DNA of 64,000 nt from Excoecaria cochinchinensis (lineage: Eukaryota > Streptophyta > Magnoliopsida > Malpighiales > Euphorbiaceae), in assembly GCA_947683425.1 (NCBI GenBank), contig CANTUQ010000031.1, positions 9,856,501-9,920,500 on the forward strand. Direction: 5' to 3'. Position 1 is the stretch's first letter; the number at the start of each line of letters is the position of its first letter. The notes under the pieces were generated by a model. It was given only the letters and a program-made list of their open reading frames with translations. It searched no databases and was not told the origin of the DNA. Both the position numbers and the translations under genes were made by a program. Shown piece after piece: positions 47,331 to 60,228 of the stretch.

Positions 47331-48885
47331 CGAAACAAATAATGGGCAGCCACGCACAGTGGTTGCCGAGGCAAATACATGTAAATCAATATATTTATAT
47401 ACATAAATATAAAGTACATCGGTTAAAGCTATCATAAATTCATATTCTTTTTCTCATACGAAACTTAAACAATTTCCTATATACATTCATTTACATACTA
47501 TAGCCAGAATTTACAATATTACCTTAGTAATTTACAATGACATTATGCATACTTATTGTTTGCTTAATTCATTTAACTAACTATGTGAATAGTTATACCT
47601 CCTAGGATACCAAAGATACATTTTCTAGTGAGACAAATTAAGTGTAACAACCCAAATAGGGCCTGGTCGGAATTTGCGTGGTAAGTCGGTAAGTGAGGGT
47701 ATTTTTTTTGTAATTTGAGTATGAGGAAAATAAGATAATAAGGAATTATATGTTAAAGGAATTAATTAATTAAGAGAAGAGGAAATAATAGTGTGTGCTT
47801 ATAGTGTATTGTTGTAGGGTGTAAGTGGACTTAGGGCTTTTATTGTGTGGTTTGTGGGCATGGTGCCTTGGATGTAAAGTGGATTTATTGGAATTGTTAT
47901 GGTGTAAGTTAAGTTATGGTGCATAGAAGATATTTGTGTAAATAGGCTTGTGTGTGGTTAGTGTATGGTGCCATAAGTGGTGTTGTTAAGATTGATGGCT
48001 TGATTCTCTAAGATTGAGACAAGTGGCAAGGGGTTGGTGAGCATTGAATGGAAAGTAGGAGAGAGGAAAGGGAGGGGCAGAATTTCCTAGCTTCCCGTGG
48101 AAGCTAGCTCACTTCTTCCTCTTTTCTTCTTCTTTCCCGTTCTCTCTCTCTTGCTTTTCCATTTTTGCTGCTCTCATCTCTTTTCTCTTGTGCTTTCTTG
48201 GAGCTTGGAGTGGGAATCCTGAAGGTTTGAGCTGGGAGTGTTATAGGTAAGTGGTTGAGTTCGGTTTGGGGTTTCTTATGTTGTTTCTTGTTCTTTGATT
48301 TCTGGTTTTGTTTGTGTTTGGGTTTGATTTAAGTGTATTTGGTTGGGTTGTGCAAGAATCGGAAGAGAGAAGGAAGAGCAAGGGCAAGGATAAAGTGGTT
48401 TCGTGAGGAGCTCGGGTTGAAGCTTCGTTTTCCAGGTATGGGAGCTGTGTTCTTGAGTGTTGATTTGGAAATGGGTTTAAAGGCATGCAAGTGATTTGGA
48501 GCTATGTTGTGGATTTTTTGTTTTTCCCTAATTTCCTCCTTGGATCGGCTCTATGTTGTGATTACATGTCATTGGTAATGTTGAGTGTTGATGAATGCAT
48601 GTTTAAATTTAGTAGTGATTTATAGTGAAGTGTTAATGATATAGTGAGGATATTATGCGTTTTCGGAATTTTGAACATGCCATGTTAGTGTATTTGAGTT
48701 TGGTTGTGAGTGATTTCATGTTGAATTTATATTGGATATTGTGTAAAGTGTGTTTATGTGCCCTTGAGAATGATGCGGTGATGTTCAAGAGCCTTGAGGT
48801 AAGTGTTTGTGTCTCTTGCTTGCATGTATGGAGTAGTGTGTGTGAAAAGTGAAGGGAAAAGTGCAGACTTGGGCGAATCTGGGTT

Positions 48886-49172
48886 CTGTCGCGATTGCGG
48901 CGTCTGTCGCGAGCGCGACAGAAGGCGGACTTGGCCCCTTGTTCTTGAAGAGCCCACTGTCGCAATCGCGACGTTGTCGCGAGCGCGACAGAGAGCTCGG
49001 TAGTGGAACCCTCCACGCGGCCGAGCTGTCGAGCGTGCGCGTGAGGAGGAAGGAACTGGTCTCTGTCGCGAGCGCGACAGAGCTCGGCCCCATGAATGTC
49101 TGCCGCGAGTGCTTCATCGCGAGTAGACCCCTTGGCGCGACCTCGCGAGACACTTGTCGCGATCGCGACAGA
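48886..49172 (+). repeat. Palindrome array, solo LTR I
   Basis: GTCGCGAGCGCGAC-type palindromes as in E, including perfect TGTCGCGATCGCGACA at 49155-49170. Confidence 0.85.
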
Positions 49173-49796
49173 GGCCCTTCCTACTTGCCCTATTTTCTGA
49201 ATGTTTTTTTTTGTTCCACTTTGCACGGTTTCTCACTATTGCATGAAATATGTTTGTGCTTATGATTCGTGATATCAATGTGCTAGTGTTTAGTTAGGAA
49301 TTTATTTTAATATTAGAATCTTGAATTGAATCTTGCTTTTGATTGTGTAAGGTCGTGTGCATGAATGTGTTGTCGAGCCTGAAGTGTCAAGGTATAGGAT
49401 AATTAAGCATGCTTAAGAAGGGTTAGTGTACAGCTGTTCGGTCCGCCCCGTTTGGGCGAAGCGGTCGACCTCCGAGATGGTCATCTTCCGTGTAGTGATA
49501 AAATGTTTTGAGACTCTGGTCTCCCGCGCTACCTTCGGGTATTAAAGTGTTTTTGAGGCTTCGGTCTCCCGTGCCGTGTTCCCGTATCCTCCACCATTGA
49601 TTTCAGGCTATTGTGTGAGCTGTCTGGTATTGATTTAGTGAAGTGTTCTGATTATTGTGTGACTCTGAATAGTGTAATGGTTTAGTGTTTTGTATTAATT
49701 ATCCTGAATATATTTATATCTCTGTACTCTGATTCATGATGAATTATGTATATTAGTGCATGTTTTCTGGTATAGTGTTCTGTTGTGTTTGTTTCT

Positions 49797-49843
49797 CCCC
49801 ACTAAGCGTTATCGCGTAGCACGGGCTTTTATCCCGTGCAGGT
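49797..49843 (+). other. LTR double hairpin (I)
   Basis: CTAAGCG-TTAT-CGCGTAG with one mismatch, then CACGGG-CTTTTAT-CCCGTG and CAGGT; 321 nt before the LTR end. Confidence 0.77.
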
Positions 49844-51949
49844 AGCGTGAAGGATTTTTGGGAGTTGCTCGTGTCGCGTATCCGTAGGCAGGCCACATAG
49901 GAGTCGAGTTATTTAATTTTGTCTCCTCCTGTAATTTCCTTTTTGTATGTGTATTTTTTGTAAAGGATTGTAATCTTTTGGGGGTATTGTTTATAACTTT
50001 ATCTTTTAATTATTTAATGAAGTATATTTTTATTATTTTGGTTATTGAATGCTTCCTCTTAGCACATGTATGCTTCTGCTGTATGTTTCGTCGCGTCGTG
50101 AGTGAGCGTTGTGTAGCGCGCCCGCCGGTGCCCTTCCAACGGGGGCGGCGGCGGGGGTGTTACATTAAGTCATATCGATTCCCATTATTAGTAACATTTC
50201 CAAAATCATGCAGATTACAGTATTAGTACTTACGTTAGAACATTTCATTTGTTCAAGCCATTTATTGTTCAAAGCTAAACAAAACATTTAGATTTTAAGA
50301 TTTGTTTCGGTCTTGAAATAAATATTCCAAGCTTCCTACGTATCCCTATGGTAAGGAATCAAAGCCACGTAGTTCTTCAAAAACCTTTATACTTAAATAA
50401 TCCAGGAATTAATCTTAAGTCATTTTCCTAAATTCTGTTATCTATCTCATGCGTAACGCTTATTATCTATCTTACTTACAAATCAATACATCATTCACTG
50501 TATTCATTAAAACCACAAACAAATACATATGAATTTCTTACCAATATACTTACTAAAATTACACAGGCTAAAGTTCCGTAGGTAAACCGCACATAAAATA
50601 CCTGTGTTCTCATTTAAACATATAACAAATATATATATATATATGCATATATATATATATACATACAAAGTTTATTTACATAATTTTCAACCAGTGAAAA
50701 CATGCATATCAAATATTTCAATGATTCTTTACATAAACTTCATATAGACAAACATACTCGTAAATTTTGAACAATTTCATAACATGCCTTATTCACATAC
50801 AATTTCTTAGACAGTCAATATTCATTTATACACATTCGTTAGAGCAAACGTTGATTGCTTTATCACTTTCCATTTCACAGATATCGGTTGATCATACAAA
50901 ACACATAGGTATTCAGAGATACCGTGCATTTCCACATAGGTGTCCATAAAGGATCTAGAACAGAGGAGTGTGTAGAGCACAAGTCAAATGTCATTTATCA
51001 CAAATGCATCAAATACTTATTCACATAATCATTTGTAAATCATCACAGAGCTTATCAATTAATTCACTCTTTTAATTTCCTGCTAAGTCAAAGGGGTGGA
51101 TAAGCGAGTGAACACATGGCGGTACCCGTGGGTACGATTCGAAAAGTAACATCATATTTTTCACATTCAAAATATTTTCACATTGGGGATCTCAAACAAG
51201 ATCCATGCATGTTGAGGTTTGCGAGGAACCAAACGGGGACCTAATCAGGGCCCAAACAGAATAGAGGGCTGCAGCTAACAGAACTCTATAGGAACGCCTA
51301 TCAATCCACGACTCGACTAACGCAGGCTAAATTTCCCAAACCATTATTGAATTCATCACGTTCTCGTATACATATACACGTTGCATTAAGTACGTTGTAA
51401 CACTCTTTTATGATTACATAGACACATGCATTCATATATTTGCATATCATACGTGCTAATTACATTTATCATATTCAAAGCTAATCATATATTATCTCAT
51501 GGATAAATTATTCATGTGAACATACTGAACATGACTGTATTATTGACATCATGCACTCATTTAGACTTAACAAATAAATTACATTACTTTATGCACATAC
51601 AACCATTAAATAATAATTGTAGTCAAAAGTCTCATAATCTAATTATTAATATGCATAGAAGTATTTGAATAATTCATATTTTAATCCATAGATTAAAGTA
51701 CTGATATGAACATATTAAACATAATCATGTTATTAATCATCATGCCTTCATTTCAACTTAACAAATAAGTTTATACTTCATTACACGTATACATTTACAA
51801 CACAATATTGGTAGACAAAATTATTACATTTCAATAATTACTATGGATGGGGAATACATTAAATAATTCACATTTTAAATCACAGATGCACAAAATAATT
51901 GAGAGGCCATGCAAAAAAGAAGACCTTTCAAACGCTTTGAGGCAGAGTG

Positions 51950-52253
51950 GTCTGTCGCGCTTGCGACATACGAGGCCCAGGAGGAGATCACGAGTCGTGC
52001 TCTCTGTCATGACTCGTGAAGGCATGACATCAAAGCAAAATCGAAGGACAACATGAAAAGAGTTAAAGGTCCCGAACTTGCGCGACTCGTGCTAGCATGC
52101 CCGACTCGTGCTAGCTTGCACGTCTCTTGCAAGTGTGCACGTCTCATGCTCGCTTGCACAATTCGTGCAGTCCTCCTCACAGCGTTCGTGAGATTCTAAT
52201 ATTCTCGACTCTGTTGCGATTGTGACAAGCATTGCACTCGCGACAGAGTCGCG
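51950..52253 (-). repeat. Palindrome array, B LTR4
   Basis: Counterpart of the LTR3 array, with CTCGTGC-type units and GTCGCG-type palindromes at the edges. Confidence 0.75.
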
Positions 52254-53199
52254 TTCTGCAGATCTTCAGCGACACACCAAAAAACCCAATTTTTCCAAAG
52301 TTCATCCAAACCTCCAAAATCAATCAAATTTCAACACCACTCAGTTTACACATTCAAATCATCAAAAACTGCACAAAACCCAACTTTTATATCAATTATT
52401 ACAATTAAAACATCTAATTAAAACAATAAAAAATCAGAATTCTTCAAACCCAAAAATTTTACCCTAAATTCATACAAATTCAATTTTGATCCAATAATTG
52501 ACAAAATTCCTAACCTCAACTCCTTTGCTCCTAATAGCGTCTTTAGATGATCTCTCTAGCTCCCAAGCTCATCCAAAATCCTCATCAAAGCACACACAAA
52601 TACACAAAACATAAATCTAGTAAAGCTAATCAAAAGAAATCAAGGAAATTATAACTTAAACTTACCTCTTAATAACATCTTTACTTAACTTTCTTGAGCA
52701 AAACAACTTCATCCATTAAATCTTTGTATTTCATTTGAGGGAAAACAATTAACGTGGAACAAGAAGGAAAAGTGAAAGAGGAAGGGAAGAGGAATGGGAG
52801 AACGGGAGGCAAGAGCAGAAATTTCTGCCCTTTCTCTCCTTCTCTCTCTTCTTATATACCCCCTTCTCACCTCTTGCCACATGTCACGTTCCCATTGGCC
52901 CAAATTAGATTTTTTTTGTCAAATTCTCCTTTTTGATCCTCCAACTTCTCATAACCTCATATATTGATATTCTTAACTTAATAATTCCTCACATTGAACC
53001 ACTTAACTAATTTTATTCATTAAATCAAGTCTTACTTCCACATTTTACAATTTTACCATTTGTCGCACTTGCTGAAACTTTTACTTAAATCCTTAATTTA
53101 GCCATTTGGCAATACCTAACCCGTCAAATTACACAACTTTGATCACTACTCATCAACAATATGCCCAAATCCTTCTAGGGTACATTTCGGGGTGTGACA

Positions 53200-54397
53200 T
53201 TTCTTCCCTCCTAAAAGAATTTCGTCCTCGAAATTCACTTACATCTGAAAAATCTGAACACTACCTTCCAATTAACTATCATTCTCATTTCTTCACTATA
53301 ACATACTCACTTGCTTATACTTGTCCTCATCGCTATACTCTTAAACCACTTCTTTTTAATCGGAATAACCATACAAATCATAACTTTTTTTTCTTATCCA
53401 TAACTAAACTTAAAGTCATAAAACTGAGTTAATTAAACCTCATAATTCTTCTTTCATTATCTTACGTCCAAATCAATCATATTTATCAGAACAATTATTA
53501 CTTTTCTCAACAATCTAATATTAAAGCACATACACCTCATATATAAACCATTTAACTTATAATATCTTGCTACACAATTCTTTAATACTTTAAAAACATT
53601 TTCGACACATATGCTACTTTCTTTACAAATAACACTCGTGTCTTACTCCAAAATCTTTTTACATTCATTTGTACAAGATTCTAAAATACTCTTTCTACTC
53701 ACTTCTGACTATATAAACATTACACTTTGCTTAACAATTGTTATGCTCCTAAATTATACACCTTTATCTTAATATAAAATACTCATTGTACACCCTATCA
53801 GCTTTCTCTCCATCAAAACACATACACAAATGCTTCCCATGTGTGCTCAAAGAATGATGATGCAATGAGGATGTGATGGTTCATGTATACAATATGATGC
53901 AGAAATGTAATTCATGTTATAATGATGTACTTTTCCCATCCCCATGGTTCAATATGCTTATATTCAAATAATTTTTTGGAGAAAGTTGACAAGCATACAG
54001 AGCAACACCATGATCTCACAAAATTCAGATACTCCTTCATCTATAAAATACCAAAACATCTATTCTCCCAAGGCAACCAGATATCATTAAACTTCAAAAA
54101 CTTCTACAAAACCTTCTTCTAAACCACATATTATCAAAACAAAATTCTAACAGAACCTTTGATACTCATCTAACAGACGCATTTTAGGTCGCGCAGACAC
54201 ATAACATTTCAAGGCAAGTAGATCGTGACCTACTGAGCCAACACTTAACTAAACTCTTTACCTAATTAGGAAGTTCTTATTCCCAACACATGCCTGAAAA
54301 ATAAAATCATCCTCTTTGGCTAACGCTAATCTATAAGGACACACTTTGAAACACCTAGTTAACCAGAACCGACTAAACCGGAGCTCTGGTACCGAAT
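53200..54397 (-). other. B INT4 internal domain, non-coding
   Basis: 1198 bp, uninterrupted; purine tract beside LTR4, primer site at 54381-54394. No coding similarity. Confidence 0.82.
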
Positions 54398-56270
54398 TAT
54401 AACACACCCAACTCCCACATGCAGGATATCGAAGGATGAAGAGCTACAGTGAGTGGAGTGTGCTACCATACAAAGACACACATGGCAATACAGAAATCAG
54501 AGTAATAACATTTCTAACATCTAGGACCTCAACCACATACTCATCCTAAACTTATCTCACACACACCATCATTCGCACTAAAGATTATTACATATCATTA
54601 CAAATGCTAAATAAATAAACTTAATTACAAACCGACAGTCAATAAAAACATTCTATAACTTCTACCCACTCAATGGCCAAAGTCACAGAGAACCGATATG
54701 TTACTCTGATCTCCTAACCTGCATGGACAAACAACCGGGCTAAACGATAATGCTTAGTCGAGCGAACAAAAATAATGGGTAGCCACTCACAGTGGTTGCC
54801 GAGGCAAACACATGTAAATAATTATATATATACACATAAACATAAAGTACACTCTTTAAAGCTATCATAAATTCATATTCTTTTTCTCATACGAAACTTA
54901 AATAATTTCCTGTATACATTCGTTTACATACCATAGCCAGAATTTACATTATTACCTTAGTAATTTACAATGACATTTTGCATACTTATTGTTTGCTTAA
55001 TTCATTTAACTAACTATGTGAATAGTTATACCTCCTAGCTTACCAAAGATACATTTGCTAGCGGTGCAAATTAAGTCATATCGATTCCCATTATTACTAA
55101 CATTTCCAAAATCATGCAGATTACAGTATTAGTACTTACGTTAGAACATTTCATTTGTTCAAACCCTTTATTGTTCAAAGTTAAACAAAACATTTAGATT
55201 TTCAGATTTGATTCGGGCTTAAAATAAATATTCTAAGCTTCCTACGTATCACTATGGTAGGGAATCAGAACCACGTAATTCTACAAAAACCTTTATACTT
55301 AAATAATCCAAGAATTAATCTTAAGTCATTTTCCTAAATTCAGTTATCTATCTCATGCATAATGCTTATTATCTATCTTACTTACAAATCAATACACATT
55401 CACCGTATTTATTAAAACCACAAATAAATACATTTAAATTTCTTACCAATATACTTACTGAAATTGCACAGGCTAAAGTTCCGTAGGTAAACAGCACATA
55501 ACATACCTATGTTATCATTTAAACATATAATAAATATATATATATATATATACATACAAAGTTTATTTACATAATGTTCAACCATAGAAAACATGCATAT
55601 CAAATATTTTAACAATTCTTTACATAAACTTCATATAGACAAACATGCTCGTAACTTTTGAACAATTTCCTAACATTCCTTATTCACATACAATTTCTTA
55701 GACAGTCAATATTCATTTATACACATTCGTTAGAGCAAACATTGATTGCTTTATCACATTCCATTTCACAGATGTCGATTAATTATACAAAACACATAGG
55801 TATTCGAAGATACTGCACATTTCCACATAGGTGTCCATAAAGGTTCCAGAATAGAGGAGTGTGTAGAGCACAAGTCAAATTGCATTTATCACAAATACAT
55901 CAAATGCTTATTCACATAATCATTTGTAAATCATCACAGAGCTTATCAATTAATTCACTCTTTTAATTGCCTGCTAAGTCAAAGGGGTGAATAAGCGAGT
56001 GAACACATGGCGGTACCCGTGGGTACAATTCAAAAAGTAACATCATATTTTTCTCATTCAAAACATTTTCACATTGGGGATCTTAAACAAGATCCATACA
56101 CATTGAGGTTCGCGAGGAACCAAACGAGGACCTGATCAGGGTCCAAATAGAACAGAGAGCTGTAACTAACAGAACTCTATAGGCATACCTATCTATTTAT
56201 GAGTCGACTAACGCAGGCGAAATTTCCCAAACCATTATTGAATTCATCACGTTCTCATATACATATACAC
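54398..56270 (-). repeat. B LTR5, partial
   Basis: Starts TATAACACACC (mutated TGTAACACC) and matches LTR3 for 1.87 kb until J. Double hairpin region 54719-54760 is degenerate. The rest should lie beyond K, outside the window. Confidence 0.82.
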
Positions 56271-56917
56271 TGTCACATCCCAAATATGGCCTAGTAGATT
56301 TGCATGTGTAATTGGATTATTAAAAGGGTGTAGTGGTAATTTATGCAAGTGAATTAAGGACTTAATTGATGAGTTATTTAAAGTATTTAATGAAAGAAGT
56401 GTTGTTAGTGAGTGATATGTAAATTGCCAACGAGTTATAATATAATAGTGGTCCAATGAATGAGTGACATGTGTATGAGTTGTTGGGAGCATTGAATGTG
56501 ATTTGAAGGGAGTAGAGAGAGGGAAAGCAGGAAATAAAGCTTCCCATGGAAGCCATTTGCATTTGTTCTCTCTTGCACTCTCACATTTTCCTACCCCTTC
56601 ACATCTCTATTTTCTGCTCTCAAGCTCTTGCATGAGTTGTTCTTCATGTTTGTATTAGGGTTTTGAGATCACAAGTGTTTTAAGAGGTAAGTGGCTGTGT
56701 TATTTAGGTTGGTTCTCCTCCATCTTCTTCTCCACTTGGGTTTATGGTTTTGATTGCATGGGTTAATTGGGTGTTGTTTTGATTGGATTATTTGCAAGAA
56801 TCTAAAGAAAGGAGAAAGAGTTAAGGAAAGGAAAAGATTGGATTTTGAAGCTAGCGGGTTGAACTCCATTTCCAGGTTTGGGAGTTTGCATTTGGTTGTG
56901 TATTTTGAGAATGGTTG
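56271..56917 (+). mobile_element. LTR J, left part
   Basis: Starts TGTCACATCCC after TACAC (56266-56270), the probable TSD. Alike to C and F at its start; has the CT-rich leader and candidate intron 56688-56875 (188 nt) ending before GTTTGGGA. Cut by K at 56917, so whether it is solo or full-length cannot be seen. Confidence 0.78.
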
Positions 56918-59166
56918 TGTGACGCGTGCCGGACGCCGGAGGCACCCATTGACTGCCCGCTTTAGGGCGATCGGCAAATTGAAGGTCCGTTGGCAGCTTG
57001 TAACGAATTACAAGTGCGTCTATTTTGGGCAACAAGGAGGTTTCATGGAGTCGCCACCCAATAAAATATTAGGAAAGTTCGTCTCGCCTCAGTGAGCCTA
57101 AGACGGCGCATATTTCCATTTTGGGCAAACCAAAGGGATCTTGGAGGCAATCATCCCAATAGAACATTGGGAATGACCCTTTAACCCTATAGAGCCTACG
57201 ATTATTAATTAAGCCTTTTGATGGGACACAAGAGGTGTCTTGGAGGTTCCAATGAGTGATCGGATAGACCTCTCGCCTCGTTGAGCCCAAAAACCAGAGC
57301 TGGGTTCGGGACTTCTCATCTATTTCTACCTTGATTTAACTTTACATTTAAGTTTTGAATTTATTAGTTTGCTTTCTCTCCACACGGTGCAAATTCCAAT
57401 TAAAAGCACAAATATTCACATTAAAAGCGGTAAATAAAATAAATAAAATAAATAAATGAAATAAATATTCAGAATTAAATTACAATAAAACTAGGAGAGG
57501 AATACAACTCCCATTTTAAAGGTACGACATATGTATACATACAAAAAGACGGGAAATTTATTTATTTTGAGGGCTTTGGCCCTCACATGCATTTGTTATG
57601 AAGAACTAATTTTTATGTGATTTTTATGGGCTAAAACAGGACATTGGGTCCTTTAATTTTATGAAATAATCCCAATTTTAATTAATATAAAACAAGTATC
57701 CATTTTTAATTTATGCGGAATAAAATAGAACAAATGAAAAATTATATAAATTGAATAAGGAATAAGGAAAATAAATAAGTAAATAAAAAGGAATAGGAAA
57801 ACTAAACCAAAGATAGGCTTTCCATGATGGCATGATGGTTCTTCTCCACAGCTCAATCCATCTAGGAAAAGGAAAATACAATACTGACAAAATAAAAGAA
57901 ATATTAATATTTACAAATTAAAGCGATACACATATAAATAGAGAGTAAAATAAAATAAGATAAATAAAATTGTTAAAAAAAACATTTTGAAAACAAAATA
58001 AGAATTAAATAGAGGAAGAAATAATAAAAGAAAAAAAATGAAAAAAAAATGGGAAACAAAGACGAGAGACGGGCTTAGTAGCCGACCGACGGCCATCCCT
58101 CACGTGATCGATGGACAATGGGCCTCACCCGCCGTCGCTGGAGCTACAGACGGGTATATTGACCGTTGCTCTAGCGACAGACGGGCGTCGGTGAGCTACA
58201 TCCCGTCGGTCGCCTCTGGTTTCCAAATAAAAAGCAAAAAAACTTCTTTTTCCCTTCTCTTTTCAAATAAACAACATTCAAACAAGATAAAGACAAATAA
58301 AAGCTAAATAAAAGGTAAATAAATGCAATAAATGTGGAAATGAATGTAATAGATTAATAAAAGTAAGTGTCCAAAATATTTACCCTCAGATTGTACCTTT
58401 TTGGAGTGAAACTTCGGTTGACTTGGACCTTGTGCGTTTTACGAGAAGAAAGCAAAAACCAAGAAAGAAAAATGTCTATATTTTTCCTTGATTTTTACCA
58501 AATTTTTGAAATATTTGAATCCACAAAATGGATGAAAACTAATAAATTCAGCTTTCTCTAAGTAAAATAGATTCACTTAAAAGTGAAATAAAATGAGAGA
58601 AAAAGTAGGAAAATATGGGAATTTTAAACAAATAAAGAAAAAGAAAACTTGAGAAGAAGAAAATTTGCCCCTTTTAGCTTGTTTAAGTGATTTTTCCCCA
58701 GGAAAATTCCAACCCTCTTCAAAAGAAAAGATTTACTATTTATAGGCATAACCGACGGGCAGGCCTTGACTCACCGACGGGCAGGCCCTGAGCCACCGAC
58801 GGGACACGTGTCCGTCTCAAGGACCGACGGGACACGTGTTCCCGAGAATAAAACGGTGGCCTCCTGAACGACTGACGGGCATATGAGTCACCGACAATTT
58901 GTCCATCACTGAGAGAGGTGGTGACTGCCACGATGACTGACGGGATGCCAACCACAGACGGACAGGCCGTCTGTGGAGCAAAAACTCAAATTTCAAGTTA
59001 AAACTTCCAATTTTGAAATTCTTCTTTCTATAAAATAAAACCCTTTACTTCTCATGAGCCCAGAGGATCAAAATTTCTGAGTTTCATCAACTTATTCGGG
59101 ACCAGGCATCGGTTTTCTTCATTAGGTAATCTATGATCTGGACCGCCTCGGGACATGGTGCTTACA
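56918..59166 (-). repeat. Element K LTR (probable 3')
   Basis: 2249 bp. A TATA box, TATAAATAG, lies on the minus strand at 58735-58743, just after a cluster of GACGGGCAGGCC-type inverted repeats (58745-58980); related repeats occur at 58079-58210. AAATA-rich low-complexity DNA covers about 57420-57990. No gene. Confidence 0.72.
58735..58980 (-). repeat. GACGGGC palindromic cluster in K LTR
   Basis: Repeated ACCGACGGGCAGGCC and GACGGGACACGTGT units plus an inverted pair CAGACGGACAGGCCGTCTG at 58955-58973, directly upstream of the TATA box on the minus strand. Confidence 0.75.
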
Positions 59167-59184
59167 GTTGCCCCCAATTTTCGG
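59167..59184 (-). other. Probable polypurine tract of K
   Basis: Minus strand CCGAAAATTGGGGGCAAC adjoins the LTR end TGTAAGCACC. Confidence 0.62.
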
Positions 59185-59373
59185 AAGGCTGGTGCACAAG
59201 TGCCTAGGTGAGCCAAAATTAAGAGAGAGAAAGGAAGGAAAGCGTACCTAGGCGATCCTTTCCTTTCACGCTATTTGCTGGGTAGACCTCGCCTCAGTTC
59301 AATCAGCGGTGGATGTATTCAATGCATATGTCCCTGCTGGTTTTGCTTTGACTAGTAAGGCATTAGTGCAAAT

Positions 59374-59843
59374 TCCCTGCTAATCCCTATACGATCTGTA
59401 AGGCGGAGAGCAGTGTTATCTAACTGTAACGCCGACTGTGAAGAGTTCCTTGCCAATCCCTATACGATCTGTAAGGTGGAGAGCAGTGTTATCTAACTGC
59501 AACCCCGGCTGTGGAGAGTCCCTTGCCAACCCCTATATGATCTGCAAGGTGGAGAGCAGTGTTATCTAACTGCAACCTTGGCTGTGAAGAGTTCCTTGCC
59601 AACCCCTATACGATCTGCAAGGTGGAGAGCAGTGTTATTTAACTGCAACCTCGGCTGTGAAGAGTTCCTTGCCAACCCCTATACGATCTGCAAGGTGGAG
59701 AGCAGTGTTATTTAACTGCAACCCCGGCTGTGAAGAGTTTCTTGCCAATCCCTATACGATCTGTAAGGTGGAGAGCAGTGTTATCTAACTGCAACCCCGG
59801 CTATGAAGAGTTCCTTGCCAACCCCTATACGATCTGCAAGGTA
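59374..59843. repeat. 73-bp tandem repeat, about 6.4 copies
   Basis: Exact period 73: the AAYCCCTATACGATCTG segment recurs at 59382, 59455, 59528, 59601, 59674, 59747 and 59820. Copies differ by a few substitutions. It lies just inside the LTR, in the presumed 3' untranslated region. Confidence 0.95.
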
Positions 59844-60228
59844 AACATCCTTGATGTGATTATTCTAATATGATTGATATCCATATTTGGACTAGGATTA
59901 AGCAGATGTTCCTGCATATCAAAGAAGTTCTTATTACTCTTATGTGAATTGCTCTTGTTTACAAGATTAAACAAGTTTGTATCATTATTAATAGTTTTGT
60001 TATCATCTTCCTGATTTTTATGATTATAAATATTTTATTTTAGTCATAAATAAAGGTTCACAATCAATCGTCATTAATGTAAACATAGCATGCAAGGATA
60101 AGGAAAAATAAATATACGTACGATTTTTCATTATAAAGTAATTTTGTACAAGATATATACAAAAATAAGAAAATACAATAAAAAAACTAGACAAACATAA
60201 CAAAATGTCATCCACACTCCCTGAATAG
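59844..60228. other. Unassigned spacer in K
   Basis: AT-rich sequence between the tandem repeat and the ORF end; I see no gene or repeat in it. Confidence 0.5.

Larger units (their letters stand above)
47643..50164 (+). mobile_element. Solo LTR I, 2522 bp
   Basis: Starts TGTAACAACCC, ends GGGGGTGTTACA, flanked by TTAAG (47638-47642 and 50165-50169). Related to D at its start. Modules: CT-rich leader 48110-48190, candidate intron 48247-48435 (189 nt), second donor GAGGTAAGT near 48795, array 48886-49172, stem-loops 49403-49416, 49467-49482 and 49510-49523, and the double hairpin. Open frames across the array are repeat artefacts. Confidence 0.92.
46968..53199 (-). repeat. B LTR4, interrupted by I
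   Basis: Pieces 46968-47642 and 50170-53199 total 3705 bp, very similar to LTR3. Promoter TATATAAG at 52851-52858; array 51950-52253; double hairpin 47286-47330. No gene. Confidence 0.88.
11374..56270 (-). mobile_element. Element B: tandem chain of five LTRs and four internal domains
   Basis: Non-autonomous LTR retrotransposon on the minus strand, present as LTR1-INT1-LTR2-INT2-LTR3-INT3-LTR4-INT4-LTR5 with neighbours sharing each LTR. Every INT starts beside a tRNA-iMet-type primer site (14761-14774, 28031-28044, 46951-46964, 54381-54394) and ends at a purine tract after GAATTTCGAGGACGAAATTC. With nested insertions removed INTs measure 1198, 1199, 1198 and 1198 bp; LTR3 is 3727 and LTR4 3705 bp. 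INTs hold no gag or pol motif, so movement would need another element's proteins. The 5 bp left of LTR1 are CCAAC; the right end is hidden behind J and K. Repeated unequal recombination between LTRs would explain the chain. Confidence 0.88.

Noticed and set aside
48633..49226. 197-codon minus-strand open frame in solo LTR I
   Set aside because: Same cause as in E; it runs antisense through the array of an LTR.
57051..57070. Reading the GGAGTCGCCACC motif as the primer site of a K relative (tRNA-Arg type on the minus strand)
   Set aside because: It lies inside the LTR, about 130 bp from its edge, and matches the tRNA complement for only about ten bases.
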